Counted from the first letter of the stretch, positions 52,206 through 61,899 are shown. The stretch: DNA of 64,000 nt from Streptomyces tanashiensis (GCF_014648895.1 NZ_BMRZ01000001.1:496001-560000); one strand, 5' to 3'. Translations and numbers: made by a program. The notes: a model not told the origin generated them from the letters alone.

Positions 52206-53423
52206 ATGGGTCTGACTACGTCCGCAGAAGCACCGCTTCCCGTCGGTGAGGTCTCCCGGATGATCGGGGGGTGGATCGACCGGCTCGGGGCGATCTGGGT
52301 CGAGGGGCAGATCACGCAGCTGTCGCGGCGCCCCGGCGCCGGGGTCGTCTTCCTGACGCTGCGGGATCCCTCGCACGACATCTCCATCGGCGTCACCTGC
52401 TACCGCCAGGTCTTCGACGCGGTCGCGGACGTCGTGTCGGAGGGCGCCCGGGTCGTCGTGCACGCCAAGCCCGAGTGGTACGCGCCGCGCGGCCAGCTGT
52501 CGCTGCGGGCGGTGGCGATCAAGCCGGTCGGGATCGGCGAGCTGCTCGCGCGCCTGGAGCAGCTGAAGCGGAGCCTGGCCTCGGAGGGGCTGTTCGCGCT
52601 CGACCGGAAGAAGCCGCTGCCGTTCCTGCCGCACCTCGTCGGCCTGGTCTGCGGCCGGGCCTCGGCGGCCGAGCGGGACGTCCTGGAGAACGCGCGCCGC
52701 CGCTGGCCCGCCGTGCGCTTCGAGGTGCGGAACGTGGCGGTGCAGGGCGTGAAGGCGGTCCCGCAGGTCGTCCAGGCGGTCAAGGAGCTGGACGCGCACG
52801 AGGACGTGGACGTGATCATCGTGGCCCGCGGCGGCGGCAGCGTCGAGGACCTGCTCCCGTTCTCGGACGAGCAGCTGGTCCGGGTGGTCGCCGAGTGCCG
52901 TACGCCGGTGGTGTCCGCGATCGGGCACGAGCCGGACTCGCCGCTGCTCGACCTGGTGGCCGATCTGCGCGCCTCGACGCCGACGGACGCGGCCAAGAAG
53001 GTCGTCCCGGACGTCGGCGAGGAGCTCGACCGGGTCCGCGGGCTGCGGGACCGGGCCCTGCGGACCGTCCGCGGTCTCCTGGAGCGGGAGGAGCGCGGCC
53101 TGGCGCACGCGCTCGCGCGGCCCGTCATGGAGCATCCGCAGCGCATGGTCGAGGTCCGCGAGGACGAGCTCGCGGCGCTCCTCGCCCGCAGCCGGCGGGT
53201 CCTCGGGCACCTCCTGGACCGGGCGGACTCGGAGCTCTCGCACACGCGGGCGCGGGTCCGGGCGCTTTCGCCCGCCGCGACGATGGAGCGGGGCTACGCG
53301 GTGCTCCAGCGGGCGGACGGGGCCGTGGTCCGTTCCCCCGAGGAGGTCGCGGAGGGCGAGGAGCTGCGGGCGAGGGTCGCCGAGGGCGAGTTCGCGGTGC
53401 GGCGCGTGGCCGACCCGGCCTGA
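52206..53423 (+). CDS. xseA: Exodeoxyribonuclease VII large subunit
   Basis: 405 residues. An OB-fold nucleic-acid-binding start ([27 protein letters not shown]), then the exonuclease VII large-subunit core with [52 protein letters not shown] (here GHEPD where most have GHETD) and a coiled-coil C-terminus. The missing Thr in GHE(T/P)D is common in actinobacteria. It degrades single-stranded DNA with XseB, whose gene follows 48 bases later. Confidence 0.95.
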   Translation: MGLTTSAEAPLPVGEVSRMIGGWIDRLGAIWVEGQITQLSRRPGAGVVFLTLRDPSHDISIGVTCYRQVFDAVADVVSEGARVVVHAKPEWYAPRGQLSLRAVAIKPVGIGELLARLEQLKRSLASEGLFALDRKKPLPFLPHLVGLVCGRASAAERDVLENARRRWPAVRFEVRNVAVQGVKAVPQVVQAVKELDAHEDVDVIIVARGGGSVEDLLPFSDEQLVRVVAECRTPVVSAIGHEPDSPLLDLVADLRASTPTDAAKKVVPDVGEELDRVRGLRDRALRTVRGLLEREERGLAHALARPVMEHPQRMVEVREDELAALLARSRRVLGHLLDRADSELSHTRARVRALSPAATMERGYAVLQRADGAVVRSPEEVAEGEELRARVAEGEFAVRRVADPA

Positions 53424-53471
53424 GCGGGCGACGGGCCGAGGAAGAACCGGATGCGGAGGATGGAGCGACAG

Positions 53472-53732
53472 ATGGCAGCGGGTACGGACACGGGCGCGGA
53501 AGAGGCGGCCCTCGGGTACGAGCAGGCGCGGGACGAGCTGATCGAGGTCGTCCGGCGGCTGGAGGCGGGCGGGACGTCCCTGGAGGAGTCCCTCGCGCTC
53601 TGGGAGCGCGGCGAGGAGCTGGCGAAGGTGTGCCGTCGCCGCCTGGAGGGCGCCCGGGCCCGACTCGACGCCTCGCTGGCGGCGGAACGAGCGGCCGAGG
53701 CGGAGGCGGAAGCGGGGGACGGGGAGGAGTAG
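53472..53732 (+). CDS. xseB: Exodeoxyribonuclease VII small subunit
   Basis: 86 residues from ATG 53472, with GGAG six bases upstream; two earlier in-frame ATGs are less well placed. Contains LGYEQARDELIEVVRRLEAG, LEESLALWERGEELAKVC and an acidic tail. This is the typical helical hairpin of XseB, which binds the large subunit. It is the second gene of the xseA operon. Confidence 0.93.
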   Translation: MAAGTDTGAEEAALGYEQARDELIEVVRRLEAGGTSLEESLALWERGEELAKVCRRRLEGARARLDASLAAERAAEAEAEAGDGEE

Positions 53733-53760
53733 CACCCGGGCGGGAGGCGGCGGGCGGCAG

Positions 53761-53937
53761 GCACCCCGGGCACGGCCGGTGGCACCCCGGGCACGGCGCC
53801 GGCGGCATCCCGGCCACGGACGGCCCGCACCCCGGGCACGGTCGACGGCAACCCCGGCCACGGACGGCGCGCACCCCGGGCACGGTCGACGGCAACCCCG
53901 GCCACGGACGGCGCGCACCCCGGGCACGGACGGCGCC
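53761..53937. repeat. 22-bp tandem repeat array (minisatellite)
   Basis: Eight units of 21-23 bases, each with a CCCCGG(G/C)CACGG core. They alternate between two versions, so that 53827-53870 and 53871-53914 are a perfect 44-base duplication. No codon bias supports translation. The repeats follow xseB directly. It is not a CRISPR array, as there are no unique spacers and units are adjacent. Confidence 0.85.
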
Positions 53938-54025
53938 GCCCCCGGTCGCAGGCGCCCTGCGCCCTCTTCCAGGCGGCGTCCCGCCCTTCTGGCGGCTCTG
54001 CGTGCGCCGGGCCCCCGCATGTAGA

Positions 54026-54037
54026 CTTCAAGTGAAG
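54026..54037 (+). promoter_or_regulatory. Palindrome upstream of the nitroreductase gene
   Basis: CTTCAAGTGAAG has 5-base arms around AG. A related half-palindrome TTGAAGTTTCAC begins 36 bases further on, over the -35 box. Two such sites beside a promoter are typical of MarR/HxlR-type repressor binding. Confidence 0.4.
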
Positions 54038-54061
54038 CGGATCACTATCCGGATGGATTAG

Positions 54062-54091
54062 TTGAAGTTTCACCAATCTTCGGCGTACTGT
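54062..54091 (+). promoter_or_regulatory. Promoter of the nitroreductase-family gene
   Basis: TTGAAG (54062-54067) and TACTGT (54086-54091) with an 18-base gap form a plausible promoter 58 bases before the gene. The -35 box lies inside the inverted repeat TGAAGTTTCA (54063-54072), so a bound repressor would block it. Confidence 0.5.
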
Positions 54092-54149
54092 CGAGACATC
54101 GCTTGGACCCCACAAGCGGCCCCCCTTTGCAGTCCGGAAGGTACGCAGC

Positions 54150-54740
54150 ATGTCTCTCGCCCTTGACGCCGTCGCCCAGGACCTCCTCTTCCGTGAGGCC
54201 CGCACCGCCAACACGTTCACCGACGAGCCGGTGACCGACGAGCAGGTTCAGGCGATCTACGACCTGGTGAAGTACGGCCCGACCGCCTTCAACCAGACCC
54301 CGCTGCGCATCACCCTGGTCCGCTCCCCCGAGGCCCGCGAGCGCCTGGTGAAGCACATGGCCGAGGGCAACCAGGCCAAGACCTCGGCCGCCCCGCTGGT
54401 CGCGATCCTCTCCGCCGACAACGAGTTCCACGAGGAGCTCCCGGCCCTGCTCCCGCACTTCCCGCAGGCCAAGGACATGTTCTTCTCCGAGCGCCCGGTC
54501 CGTGAGGGCTCCGCGCTGATGAACGCCGCCCTGCAGGCCGCGTACTTCATCGTGGGCGTCCGCGCCGCCGGCCTGGCCGCCGGCCCGATGACCGGCCTGG
54601 ACTTCGCCGGCCTCCAGAAGGAGTTCCTGGACGCCGACCACACCCCGCTGATGGTCGTCAACATCGGCAAGCCGGGCGAGGACGCCTGGTTCCCGCGCTC
54701 CCCGCGCCTCTCCTACGACGAGGTCGTCACCACCGTCTGA
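54150..54740 (+). CDS. RutE-like nitroreductase-family malonic semialdehyde reductase
   Basis: 196 residues from ATG 54150 with GGAAGG eight bases upstream. FMN-dependent nitroreductase fold: REARTANTFTDEPVTDEQVQ, KYGPTAFNQTPLRITLVR, GSALMNAALQAAYFIVGVRA, AAGPMTGLDFAGL and MVVNIGKP. The GPTAFNxxP start and the short length match the RutE/HadB group, annotated as malonic semialdehyde reductase or used against electrophilic nitro compounds and quinones. The rut pathway genes are absent nearby, so a detoxification role is also possible. Confidence 0.88.
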   Translation: MSLALDAVAQDLLFREARTANTFTDEPVTDEQVQAIYDLVKYGPTAFNQTPLRITLVRSPEARERLVKHMAEGNQAKTSAAPLVAILSADNEFHEELPALLPHFPQAKDMFFSERPVREGSALMNAALQAAYFIVGVRAAGLAAGPMTGLDFAGLQKEFLDADHTPLMVVNIGKPGEDAWFPRSPRLSYDEVVTTV

Positions 54741-54750
54741 GTGGTACGCC

Positions 54751-54787
54751 GGAAGGGCCCCGCACTCCTGGAGTGCGGGGCCCTTCC
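54751..54787. terminator. Strong terminator between RutE-like and DUF4245 genes
   Basis: A perfect 17-bp stem (54751-54767 with 54771-54787), 3-base loop, starting 10 bases after the stop and followed by CTTT. The convergent gene begins its stop 20 bases further, so it may be used from both sides. Confidence 0.9.
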
Positions 54788-54806
54788 CTTTGCGTCCCTC
54801 TGTGTC

Positions 54807-55340
54807 TCAGACCTTCTTCGACTGGAGCGAGCCAGCCATCTCGGCCAGCCGCTCGAAGGAGGCCGTGCCGGTCACCACCGTCGTCGCGCCGTTCTCCGTG
54901 CGGACCAGGGCGTCGTACTTCGGGCCCTCCCAGCGCTGCCAGACCCGGCCGGCCACCGTCTCGGTCTTCCCGGTGTTCTTCGCCTTCCGGGTCACCTCGG
55001 GCACGAACTTCCCCGGTTCGGCCGTCGACTGGTTCACGGCCACGTACTGGGTGTCCGGGGAGAGGAAACCGAGCTGCCAGGCGTCGGACTTCTCGCGCTT
55101 GTACGAGACGACCGTCGCCTTCCAGCCCTCGCCGAGGCCCTCGGGGGCCAGCACCGGATACGGCGCCGCCCGCTGGGCCGTGAGGAGCTCGACCCGGTAG
55201 TCCTTCGCCTTCACCGGATCCGCGTTCTCGTCGTGCGGGATGAAGAGATACATCACACCCGCGGCGACCATGATCACCCCGAGGGACTGGAACATCCCGC
55301 GTACCGTCTGCCTGCCTCGCATACCTGCCACGCGCACCAT
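54807..55340 (-). CDS. DUF4245 single-pass membrane protein
   Basis: 177 residues; several starts are possible (55340, 55322) and none has a clear ribosome site. One membrane helix near the N-terminus ([17 protein letters not shown]) and an outside domain with [47 protein letters not shown] and a Trp-rich strand ([14 protein letters not shown]). It fits DUF4245, found next to glpX in actinobacteria. The function is unknown. It is divergent from glpX. Confidence 0.8.
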   Translation of the reverse strand: MVRVAGMRGRQTVRGMFQSLGVIMVAAGVMYLFIPHDENADPVKAKDYRVELLTAQRAAPYPVLAPEGLGEGWKATVVSYKREKSDAWQLGFLSPDTQYVAVNQSTAEPGKFVPEVTRKAKNTGKTETVAGRVWQRWEGPKYDALVRTENGATTVVTGTASFERLAEMAGSLQSKKV

Positions 55341-55457
55341 GGTCGCATCATGGTGTTGTGCTCATACGTGGGCCCCTCTGCTCATTTTGTCGACGTACCG
55401 ATAGAGTCGCAGCACCCTCTTTTTTCCGGCCGTCGCCGTACAGAAAGGTGCGTTCCG

Positions 55458-56492
55458 ATGACCGAGCACCACCACCTTCCGCCCGAGCTTGTCGTTTCCC
55501 CCGAGGCGCCCGACCGCAACCTCGCCCTGGAGCTGGTCCGCGTCACCGAGGCCGCCGCCATGGCCGCCGGCCGCTGGGTCGGTCGCGGCGACAAGATCGG
55601 CGCGGACGGGGCGGCGGTCAACGCCATGCGGACCCTGATCTCCACCGTCTCGATGAACGGCGTCGTCGTCATCGGCGAGGGCGAGAAGGACGAAGCCCCG
55701 ATGCTGTTCAACGGCGAGCGGGTCGGCGACGGCACCGGCGCCGAGGTCGACATCGCCGTGGACCCGATCGACGGCACCACGCTCAACGCCAAGGGCATGC
55801 CGAACGCGATCGCCGTCCTGGCCGCCGCGGACCGCGGCACCATGTTCGACCCGTCCGCGGTCTTCTACATGGACAAGCTGGTCACCGGCCCCGAGGCCGC
55901 CGACTTCGTCGACATCAACGCCCCCGTCTCGGTCAACATCCGCCGGGTCGCCAAGGCGAAGAACTCCGCGCCCGAGGACATCACGGTCGTCATCCTGGAC
56001 CGCCCCCGCCACGAGGGCATCGTCAAGGAGATCCGCGAGACCGGCGCCCGGATCAAGTTCATCTCGGACGGCGACGTCGCCGGTTCGATCATGGCCGTCC
56101 GCGAGGGCACCGGCGTCGACATGCTCATGGGCATCGGCGGCACGCCCGAGGGCATCATCTCCGCCTGCGCCATCAAGTGCCTCGGCGGCGTGATCCAGGG
56201 CAAGCTGTGGCCGAAGGACGACGCCGAGCGCCAGAAGGCGCTGGACGCCGGCCACGACCTGGACCGCGTGCTCTCCACGAACGACCTGGTCTCCGGCGAC
56301 AACGTCTTCTTCGTCGCCACCGGCATCACCGACGGCGAGATCCTGCGCGGGGTGCGCTACCGCGCCGAGACGGCGACGACGCAGTCGCTCGTCATGCGCT
56401 CGAAGTCCGGCACGATCCGCCAGATCGACTCGACGCACCGGCTCTCGAAGCTGCGCGCGTACAGCAAGATCGACTTCGACCGCGCGAAGTAA
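55458..56492 (+). CDS. glpX: Class II fructose-1,6-bisphosphatase (GlpX)
   Basis: 344 residues from ATG 55458. Landmarks of Glp[51 protein letters not shown] (metal site), [17 protein letters not shown] (inositol-phosphatase-like strand), [20 protein letters not shown] and a conserved Cys. It removes the 1-phosphate of fructose 1,6-bisphosphate in gluconeogenesis. In this group it is the main FBPase. A terminator follows the gene. Confidence 0.96.
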   Translation: MTEHHHLPPELVVSPEAPDRNLALELVRVTEAAAMAAGRWVGRGDKIGADGAAVNAMRTLISTVSMNGVVVIGEGEKDEAPMLFNGERVGDGTGAEVDIAVDPIDGTTLNAKGMPNAIAVLAAADRGTMFDPSAVFYMDKLVTGPEAADFVDINAPVSVNIRRVAKAKNSAPEDITVVILDRPRHEGIVKEIRETGARIKFISDGDVAGSIMAVREGTGVDMLMGIGGTPEGIISACAIKCLGGVIQGKLWPKDDAERQKALDAGHDLDRVLSTNDLVSGDNVFFVATGITDGEILRGVRYRAETATTQSLVMRSKSGTIRQIDSTHRLSKLRAYSKIDFDRAK

Positions 56493-56514
56493 CGATCAGG
56501 CACGACGACACGAA

Positions 56515-56549
56515 GAGGGGCGCCCCCATGTGCGGTGGGGGCGCCCCTT
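56515..56549. terminator. Bidirectional terminator between glpX and the WhiB-like gene
   Basis: A 13-bp stem (56516-56528 with 56536-56548), extended by one G-T pair, with a 7-base loop, 22 bases after the glpX stop and 34 bases before the stop of the convergent gene. Confidence 0.8.
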
Positions 56550-56583
56550 CCCGTACGGACCGGGGAAAGCTTCCTCGATGCCG

Positions 56584-56955
56584 TCAGCCCGCCTGGGCGA
56601 TCCGCTCGGTCGCGGCCGCCTTCCGCAGCTCCACCTCACGCCGCCGACGCCGGGCGAGGACGACGCGGCGCTCCGCCGCCGTGAGCCCGCCCCACACCCC
56701 GTACGGCTCGGGCTGGAGCAGTGCGTGCTCCCGGCACTCGACCATCACCGGACAGCGCGCGCAGACCCGCTTCGCCGCCTCCTCGCGGGCGAGTCGCGCG
56801 GCGGTCGGCTCCTTGGAGGGGGCGAAGAAGAGTCCGGCTTCGTCCCGGCGGCACACCGCCTCCGCGTGCCATGGACCGGCCTCGTCCTCCCGGGCAGGGG
56901 CGCGCTGAGGGGGTACGGCGGCGACCTGGAGGGGCTGATGCGGCAGTTGCAGCAC
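56584..56955 (-). CDS. WhiB-like iron-sulfur transcription regulator
   Basis: 123 residues. Four Cys at 35, 65, 68 and 74 (EAVCRRDE, RVCARCPVMVEC) hold a 4Fe-4S cluster. GVWGG (86-90) with LTAAERRVVL is the WhiB turn motif, and the Arg-rich end (LARRRRREVELRK) is the usual DNA-contact tail. WhiB proteins bind the main sigma factor and respond to redox and nitric oxide. Its place beside glpX matches one of the Streptomyces wbl genes, but the exact paralogue is not assigned here. Confidence 0.92.
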   Translation of the reverse strand: MLQLPHQPLQVAAVPPQRAPAREDEAGPWHAEAVCRRDEAGLFFAPSKEPTAARLAREEAAKRVCARCPVMVECREHALLQPEPYGVWGGLTAAERRVVLARRRRREVELRKAAATERIAQAG

Positions 56956-57101
56956 GGTCTACTCCTGACGACGGCTTCGCGAGCGAGCGGCGATGCACCA
57001 GCCCTACCCGCTGTGCGCGCGCCTATGCACTGCGTGCCCCGTCGTTCCGCACTGCGGATACCCGAGGACGAATTCCGGTCACCTCGGCGGGCCCCCGGGC
57101 G

Positions 57102-57833
57102 TCAGTGTCCGAGGTGCTTGCGGAGCTTGTCCTGGAGGTCGGTGATCCACTTGCCGCGCTTGGGCCTGGCCTCGACGTTCCCGAAGACCGAGTAGCCGTT
57201 GATGACGACGACCGGGGCCTGCGGGTCGACCCCTTCCAGGGTCACGACCTCGAAGTTCCCGAAGATCCCGCTGCCGCTGCCGCGCAGGCTGATGTTCTCC
57301 GGGACGCGCACCTCGACGTTGCCGAAGATGGAGGTGGCGTTGATGGTGGTCAGGCGCTGGGCGAAGATCGCCTCGGTCAGGTCGACCTCGATGTTCCCGA
57401 AGAGCGCGAAGGCGTTGGTCCGGCGGCTCACCCGCCAGCGGCCCTTGCGGGTCGTGCTGGAGAAGATCGCGACGAGGTTGTCGGCGGGGCCACCGGCGTC
57501 GTCGGAGCCCCAGGCGAAGGCCGGTTCGGGCTCGGGGGCGGTCCGGGCGCCCGGCAGGTCGCGGACGATCGGCTCCAGCTCCCCGACGGTCTTGGCCCGG
57601 TAGACCGCGTCGATCCGGTCCGAGTGCTCCTCGGCGTCGAGCCGCCCCTCGGCCAGGGCGTCCCTGAGGATGTCCGCGATGCGGTCCCGGTCCGCGTCCG
57701 AGGCCCGCAGCGAACCCTGCGGATCGGCGAAGGCGGGCTCCGCGAGAGCGGGCTCGGCGGGGGCGACCGGCCGCTGCGGCTGCGGCTGCGGCTGCGGCTG
57801 CTTCTCGGGTTCGGGCTGCTTTTCGAGGTCCAC
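57102..57833 (-). CDS. DUF1707 protein with LiaF-like C-terminal domain
   Basis: 243 residues from GTG at 57833. A disordered Gln/Pro start (residues 6-20, coded by a CTGCGG hexamer repeat on the plus strand) precedes a DUF1707 domain (LRASDADRDRIADILRDALA, GRLDAEEHSDRIDAVY). This is joined to a domain of repeated GNIEVDL, FGNVEVRVP and FGNFEV strands that resembles the cell-wall-active-antibiotic/LiaF C-terminal beta fold. There is no membrane helix. A -10-like TAGGCT (57840-57845) six bases before the GTG points to a leaderless message. Confidence 0.82.
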   Translation of the reverse strand: MDLEKQPEPEKQPQPQPQPQRPVAPAEPALAEPAFADPQGSLRASDADRDRIADILRDALAEGRLDAEEHSDRIDAVYRAKTVGELEPIVRDLPGARTAPEPEPAFAWGSDDAGGPADNLVAIFSSTTRKGRWRVSRRTNAFALFGNIEVDLTEAIFAQRLTTINATSIFGNVEVRVPENISLRGSGSGIFGNFEVVTLEGVDPQAPVVVINGYSVFGNVEARPKRGKWITDLQDKLRKHLGH

Positions 57834-57839
57834 GGAGCC

Positions 57840-57864
57840 AGCCTAGCGAAACGCGATAGATCGC
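57840..57864 (-). promoter_or_regulatory. Leaderless promoter with palindrome before the DUF1707 gene
   Basis: On the minus strand a -10-like TAGGCT (57840-57845) ends six bases before the GTG start. A palindrome GCGATAGATCGC (57853-57864) covers the spacer, where a repressor could act. Confidence 0.4.
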
Positions 57865-58085
57865 AACCAGAGGGAACACCCTGGTCCCGTCCCCTAGGGG
57901 ATGCCCCGGCCTCCGCACCCGAACTCCGGACCCCGGCCGCGCGGAAACACGCCATTCCGGTGCGGTCCCGGGCGCTAGTGAGCCTTACCTCACAGGATCC
58001 GGGCCGCCCCCGCGTCTTACGCTGGAGGGCGCGCGCGCCAATGGAGGCGGCGCAGCTGTCTGCCGAGTGAGGAATGGCCGCCGTC

Positions 58086-59756
58086 ATGCCTGAGTTTGCG
58101 TACTCCGATCTGCTCCCCCTGGGAGAGGACACCACGCCGTACCGCCTGGTGACCTCCGAAGGTGTCTCCACCTTCGAGGCCGACGGGCGTACGTTCCTCA
58201 AGGTCGAGCCGGAGGCGCTGCGCACGCTGGCCGCCGAGGCCATCCACGACATCCAGCACTTCCTGCGCCCGGCCCACCTGGCCCAGCTGCGCCGGATCAT
58301 CGACGACCCGGAGGCGTCGGGCAACGACAAGTTCGTCGCGCTCGACCTCCTGAAGAACGCGAACATCGCCGCCGCCGGCGTGCTGCCCATGTGCCAGGAC
58401 ACCGGCACCGCCATCGTCATGGGCAAGCGCGGCCAGAACGTGCTGACCTCCGGCCGCGACGAGGAGGCCCTGTCCAAGGGCATCTACGACGCGTACACCA
58501 AGCTGAACCTGCGCTACTCGCAGATGGCCCCGGTCACCATGTGGGAGGAGAAGAACACCGGCTCGAACCTGCCCGCGCAGATCGAGCTGTACGCGACGGA
58601 CGGCGGCGCGTACAAGTTCCTCTTCATGGCCAAGGGCGGCGGCTCGGCCAACAAGTCCTTCCTCTACCAGGAGACCAAGGCGGTCCTGAACGAGGCCTCC
58701 ATGATGAAGTTCCTGGAGGAGAAGATCCGTTCGCTCGGCACGGCCGCCTGCCCGCCGTACCACCTGGCGATCGTCGTCGGCGGCACGAGCGCCGAGTTCG
58801 CGCTGAAGACCGCGAAGTACGCCTCCGCGCACTACCTGGACGAGCTGCCCACCGAGGGCTCGGCCGAGACGGGCCACGGCTTCCGCGACAAGGAGCTGGA
58901 GGAGAAGGTCTTCGAGCTGACGCAGAAGATCGGCATCGGCGCGCAGTTCGGCGGCAAGTACTTCTGCCACGACGTCCGCGTCGTCCGCCTCCCCCGCCAC
59001 GGCGCCTCGCTGCCCGTCGCGATCGCCGTCTCCTGCTCGGCCGACCGCCAGGCCGTCGCGAAGATCACCGCCGAGGGCGTCTTCCTGGAGCAGCTGGAGA
59101 CCGACCCGGCACGCTTCCTGCCGGAGACGACCGAGGAGCACCTCGCCGGCGACGAGGACGTCGTCAGGATCGACCTCAACCAGCCGATGGACGAGATCCT
59201 CGCCGAGCTGACCAAGTACCCGGTCAAGACCCGTCTCTCGCTCAGCGGCCCGCTGGTCGTGGCGCGCGACATCGCGCACGCCAAGATCAAGGAGCGTCTT
59301 GACGCGGGCGAGGAGATGCCGCAGTACCTGAAGGACCACCCGGTCTACTACGCGGGTCCGGCGAAGACCCCCGAGGGTTACGCCTCCGGCTCCTTCGGTC
59401 CGACGACGGCCGGCCGCATGGACTCGTACGTGGAGCAGTTCCAGGCGGCGGGCGGCTCGAAGGTCATGCTGGCCAAGGGCAACCGCTCGCAGCAGGTCAC
59501 GAACGCGTGCGGCGCGCACGGCGGCTTCTACCTGGGCTCGATCGGCGGCCCGGCGGCCCGTCTCGCGCAGGACTGCATCAAGAAGGTCGAGGTCGTCGAG
59601 TACGAGGAGCTCGGCATGGAGGCGGTCTGGAAGATCGAGGTCGAGGACTTCCCGGCGTTCATCGTGGTGGACGACAAGGGCAACGACTTCTTCCAGAACC
59701 CGGCGCCCGAGCCGACCTTCACGCACATCCCCGTGCGCGGCCCCGGTCTCGGCTGA
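58086..59756 (+). CDS. Class I (iron-sulfur) fumarate hydratase
   Basis: 556 residues from ATG 58086 ([17 protein letters not shown]); an in-frame ATG four codons earlier is badly placed against GAGG. The first domain has the cluster Cys in [10 protein letters not shown] (Cys103), then [18 protein letters not shown] and [12 protein letters not shown]. The C-terminal domain has [20 protein letters not shown] and [17 protein letters not shown]. It interconverts fumarate and malate with a 4Fe-4S cluster and is oxygen sensitive. A class II fumarase gene starts 3.8 kb downstream. Confidence 0.96.
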   Translation: MPEFAYSDLLPLGEDTTPYRLVTSEGVSTFEADGRTFLKVEPEALRTLAAEAIHDIQHFLRPAHLAQLRRIIDDPEASGNDKFVALDLLKNANIAAAGVLPMCQDTGTAIVMGKRGQNVLTSGRDEEALSKGIYDAYTKLNLRYSQMAPVTMWEEKNTGSNLPAQIELYATDGGAYKFLFMAKGGGSANKSFLYQETKAVLNEASMMKFLEEKIRSLGTAACPPYHLAIVVGGTSAEFALKTAKYASAHYLDELPTEGSAETGHGFRDKELEEKVFELTQKIGIGAQFGGKYFCHDVRVVRLPRHGASLPVAIAVSCSADRQAVAKITAEGVFLEQLETDPARFLPETTEEHLAGDEDVVRIDLNQPMDEILAELTKYPVKTRLSLSGPLVVARDIAHAKIKERLDAGEEMPQYLKDHPVYYAGPAKTPEGYASGSFGPTTAGRMDSYVEQFQAAGGSKVMLAKGNRSQQVTNACGAHGGFYLGSIGGPAARLAQDCIKKVEVVEYEELGMEAVWKIEVEDFPAFIVVDDKGNDFFQNPAPEPTFTHIPVRGPGLG

Positions 59757-59771
59757 TCCCCCAGGCTCCCG

Positions 59772-59808
59772 CGAAGCCCCTGGTCCGTCCGTCGGGCCGG
59801 GGGCTTCG
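59772..59808 (+). terminator. Terminator of the class I fumarase gene
   Basis: A 9-bp perfect stem (59772-59780 with 59800-59808), with additional inner pairing, 16 bases after the stop. Confidence 0.65.
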
Positions 59809-59829
59809 TCGATCTCCGCTCAGAAAGTC

Positions 59830-59869
59830 GCTACCGACCGGTAGCCTTCTCGTCGCCTACTGGTCAGTA
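59830..59869 (+). promoter_or_regulatory. Two related palindromes upstream of the phosphatase gene
   Basis: TACCGACCGGTA (59832-59843, extended to GCTACC/GGTAGC arms at 59830-59845) and TACTGGTCAGTA (59858-59869) have centres 26 bases apart. They share the pattern TAC-Y-G-R-Y-C-R-GTA and look like TetR-type operators. A third copy is found at 63464-63475 before the SGNH hydrolase. Confidence 0.5.
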
Positions 59870-59921
59870 TGGGGCGCGAGCATGTCAACCACTGAGCCGG
59901 TCGACCACTCGGGAGCCCCCC

Positions 59922-60551
59922 ATGCCCTCCGCCAAGGCCACCACCATGGCCACCACCGCCCTCGGCCTGACGGCCCTCCTCGTCGTCGGCCCCGCGCCCG
60001 CCGCCTCCGCGGCCGACCCGGACACCCACGTCACGTCGGCCGCGGCCCTCGCCGACATCGACTACGCGACCTGGCGCCGCGACGTGGCGGCCGTGGTCGC
60101 CGAGGCCCGCCCCTACATCGAGGCGCGCTCCGAGGACGCGGGCCGCGAGAAGCAGGCCATCGTCCTCGACATCGACAACAGCTCCCTGGAGACGGACTTC
60201 CACCCCTTCTGGGAGCTTCCCACCCCGGCCATCGCGGACGTGCGCGCCCTGGTCCGCGACGCCCACGCGCGCGGGGTGGCCGTCTTCTTCGTCACGGCCC
60301 GGCCCGGGATCATCCACTCCCTGACGGACTGGAACCTGAAGAAGGCCGGCTACCCGGTCGACGGGCTGTACGTGCGCTCGCTGCCCGACCTGTTCGCCGA
60401 GGTCAGCGCGTACAAGACCGAGAAGCGTGCCGAGATCGAGGCCAAGGGCTACACGATCATCGCGAACATCGGCAACAACACGACCGATCTCGTCGGCGGC
60501 CACGCCGAGCGCGCCTTCAAGCTCCCGGACTACGGCGGCAAGCTGTCGTAG
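59922..60551 (+). CDS. Secreted HAD-superfamily acid phosphatase
   Basis: 209 residues. Signal peptide with APAASAADP cleavage region near residue 31. The HAD motif 1 is IVLDIDNSSLETD (Asp83 and Asp85), motif 2 VFFVTARPGI, then NLKKAGYPVDGLYVRSL, a Lys, and motif 3 IIANIGNNTTDLVGG. This corresponds to the acid phosphatase class B/lipoprotein e(P4) group, which removes phosphate from organic phosphates outside the membrane. GGGAG lies six bases before the ATG. Two operator-like palindromes precede it. Confidence 0.87.
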   Translation: MPSAKATTMATTALGLTALLVVGPAPAASAADPDTHVTSAAALADIDYATWRRDVAAVVAEARPYIEARSEDAGREKQAIVLDIDNSSLETDFHPFWELPTPAIADVRALVRDAHARGVAVFFVTARPGIIHSLTDWNLKKAGYPVDGLYVRSLPDLFAEVSAYKTEKRAEIEAKGYTIIANIGNNTTDLVGGHAERAFKLPDYGGKLS

Positions 60552-60563
60552 CGGTCCCGGGGA

Positions 60564-61073
60564 TCAGCGCGTGGTGATGTGGAACTCCAACTGCTCGTAG
60601 TCCCCGTCGGGGGTCGTACGGACGTAACCGCGCGCCTCCTTGAAGTCCCCGGTGCCGCCGGTGACGGCGATGTCGTAGGCCGCGGGCGTCTCGTTCGAGA
60701 TGTCGAAGGTGACGAGGGCCTGGGCGGTGATCTGTCCGCCCGGCCCGCCGTTCAGGACGAAGGTGCCGACGCAGTTCGCGTCGGCCTGGTCCCCGGAGAC
60801 GCGCACCACGGCGCAGGTGACCCCGTCGCGGCCGACCGTGTCGCCGCCCTTGGTCTTGTACAGGTCGTCGGCGACCGTGAAGACGTCCCCGACCTTGGGC
60901 GTCTGCCCGGTCTCGGTGGCCCCCTCGCCGGGGACCTCCTTGGCGTAGAGCGTGAACTCGAACCCGTCGACGGCCTGGGCCGGGGCTGCGGCGGCGAAGG
61001 CGGCGGCCGCGACTGTACACGCGCCGAGCACGCCGATCCTCCTGAGGCCGGTCCTCCTGAAGCTGCGGGTCAT
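60564..61073 (-). CDS. Secreted allene-oxide-cyclase-like (dirigent-like) barrel protein
   Basis: 169 residues from ATG 61073, preceded by GGGAGG. Signal peptide to about residue 34 ([10 protein letters not shown]), then a beta barrel with [53 protein letters not shown] and ITGGTGDF-type strands ([16 protein letters not shown]). This matches the allene oxide cyclase/dirigent-like fold of bacterial secreted proteins. Two Cys probably pair. The enzymatic role is unknown; bacterial members have no proven activity. Confidence 0.7.
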   Translation of the reverse strand: MTRSFRRTGLRRIGVLGACTVAAAAFAAAAPAQAVDGFEFTLYAKEVPGEGATETGQTPKVGDVFTVADDLYKTKGGDTVGRDGVTCAVVRVSGDQADANCVGTFVLNGGPGGQITAQALVTFDISNETPAAYDIAVTGGTGDFKEARGYVRTTPDGDYEQLEFHITTR

Positions 61074-61189
61074 GTCCTGCCTCCCGTGGGCTGGGGTTCC
61101 CCCTCGGCATGCTTCACATTGTCCGGCGATCACCGCGGATTCGCCCGTCCGGCGCAATCCCCGGCCCCCGGGTCGGGGATCATGGCGCC

Positions 61190-61840
61190 ATGCCAGACAG
61201 AGCACGTCCGATACGTACGTCCGCCCTCCCCGCCGCCCTGGTGGCGGCCGGGCTGCTGCTGACCGCCTGCGGGACGACCCCGGCGCCCGACCGCCCGGCG
61301 GGGGCCCGCGCACCGCGGGCCACCGCGACGGCGCAGACTCCGGAGAAGGCGGAGGCGGCCGCGACCCTCGGCGGTCCGGGTTCGGCCTGCGCGCTCCCCG
61401 TCTCCTTCGCGCTCGCCGAGGACTGGAAACCCGAGGCGATCAAGGACCCCGAGGACCCGGAGTTCGCGGCGCTCACCCGCCAGGGCCCCGCCGTCGTCCG
61501 CTGCGAGGTCGACGCCAAGCCCTCGGGGAACATCGGCTATCTGCGGGTGTGGACGGCCGGGAAGGGCCCGGCCCGGACGGCTCTCGAGGCCTTCGTGAAG
61601 GCGGAGAAGGGCAGTTCGAAGGCGTCCTACCGGGAGACGGAGGCGGGCACGCTGCCCGCGACCGAGGTGACCTACACCGTCTACAACGAGCTGATGGAGG
61701 AGTCCAAGGAGGAGCGGGCCTTCGCGGTCTCCACCCCGAAGGGGACGGTCATCGTCCATCTCGGCGGGCTCGACACGGGCGAGCACCGGGCGATGCTCCC
61801 CGCCTACGAGCTGGCGAAGAGCACGACGAAGGCGCTGTGA
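61190..61840 (+). CDS. Lipoprotein of unknown function
   Basis: 216 residues from ATG 61190. Signal with lipobox LLTAC, an Ala/Pro/Thr linker (about 28-55), and an outside domain with [40 protein letters not shown] and NIGYLRVWT. Two Cys may form a disulfide. An alpha/beta domain follows, with [20 protein letters not shown]. No family with known activity was recognised. The gene ends at a stem-loop. Confidence 0.78.
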   Translation: MPDRARPIRTSALPAALVAAGLLLTACGTTPAPDRPAGARAPRATATAQTPEKAEAAATLGGPGSACALPVSFALAEDWKPEAIKDPEDPEFAALTRQGPAVVRCEVDAKPSGNIGYLRVWTAGKGPARTALEAFVKAEKGSSKASYRETEAGTLPATEVTYTVYNELMEESKEERAFAVSTPKGTVIVHLGGLDTGEHRAMLPAYELAKSTTKAL

Positions 61841-61846
61841 GCAGGA

Positions 61847-61882
61847 CCGTGGCCCCCGTCCCGCACCGGACGAGGGCCACGG
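61847..61882. terminator. Bidirectional stem-loop between lipoprotein and SGNH genes
   Basis: A 9-bp stem (61847-61855 with 61874-61882) continues after one mismatch with 5 more bp (61857-61861 with 61868-61872) and a 6-base loop. It lies 6 bases after one stop and 17 before the other. Confidence 0.75.
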
Positions 61883-61899
61883 CGTTCCCGGGCGGACCC

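Larger units (their letters stand above)
53733..54149. other. Gap with a tandem-repeat block and the RutE-like gene promoter
   Basis: About 415 bases. 53761-53937 is a block of 22-base tandem repeats; 54020-54091 holds two palindromes and the likely promoter of the nitroreductase gene. The rest shows nothing clear. Confidence 0.6.

Noticed and set aside
53761..53937. CRISPR array
   Set aside because: Repeat units are adjacent with no unique spacers and no cas genes are near.
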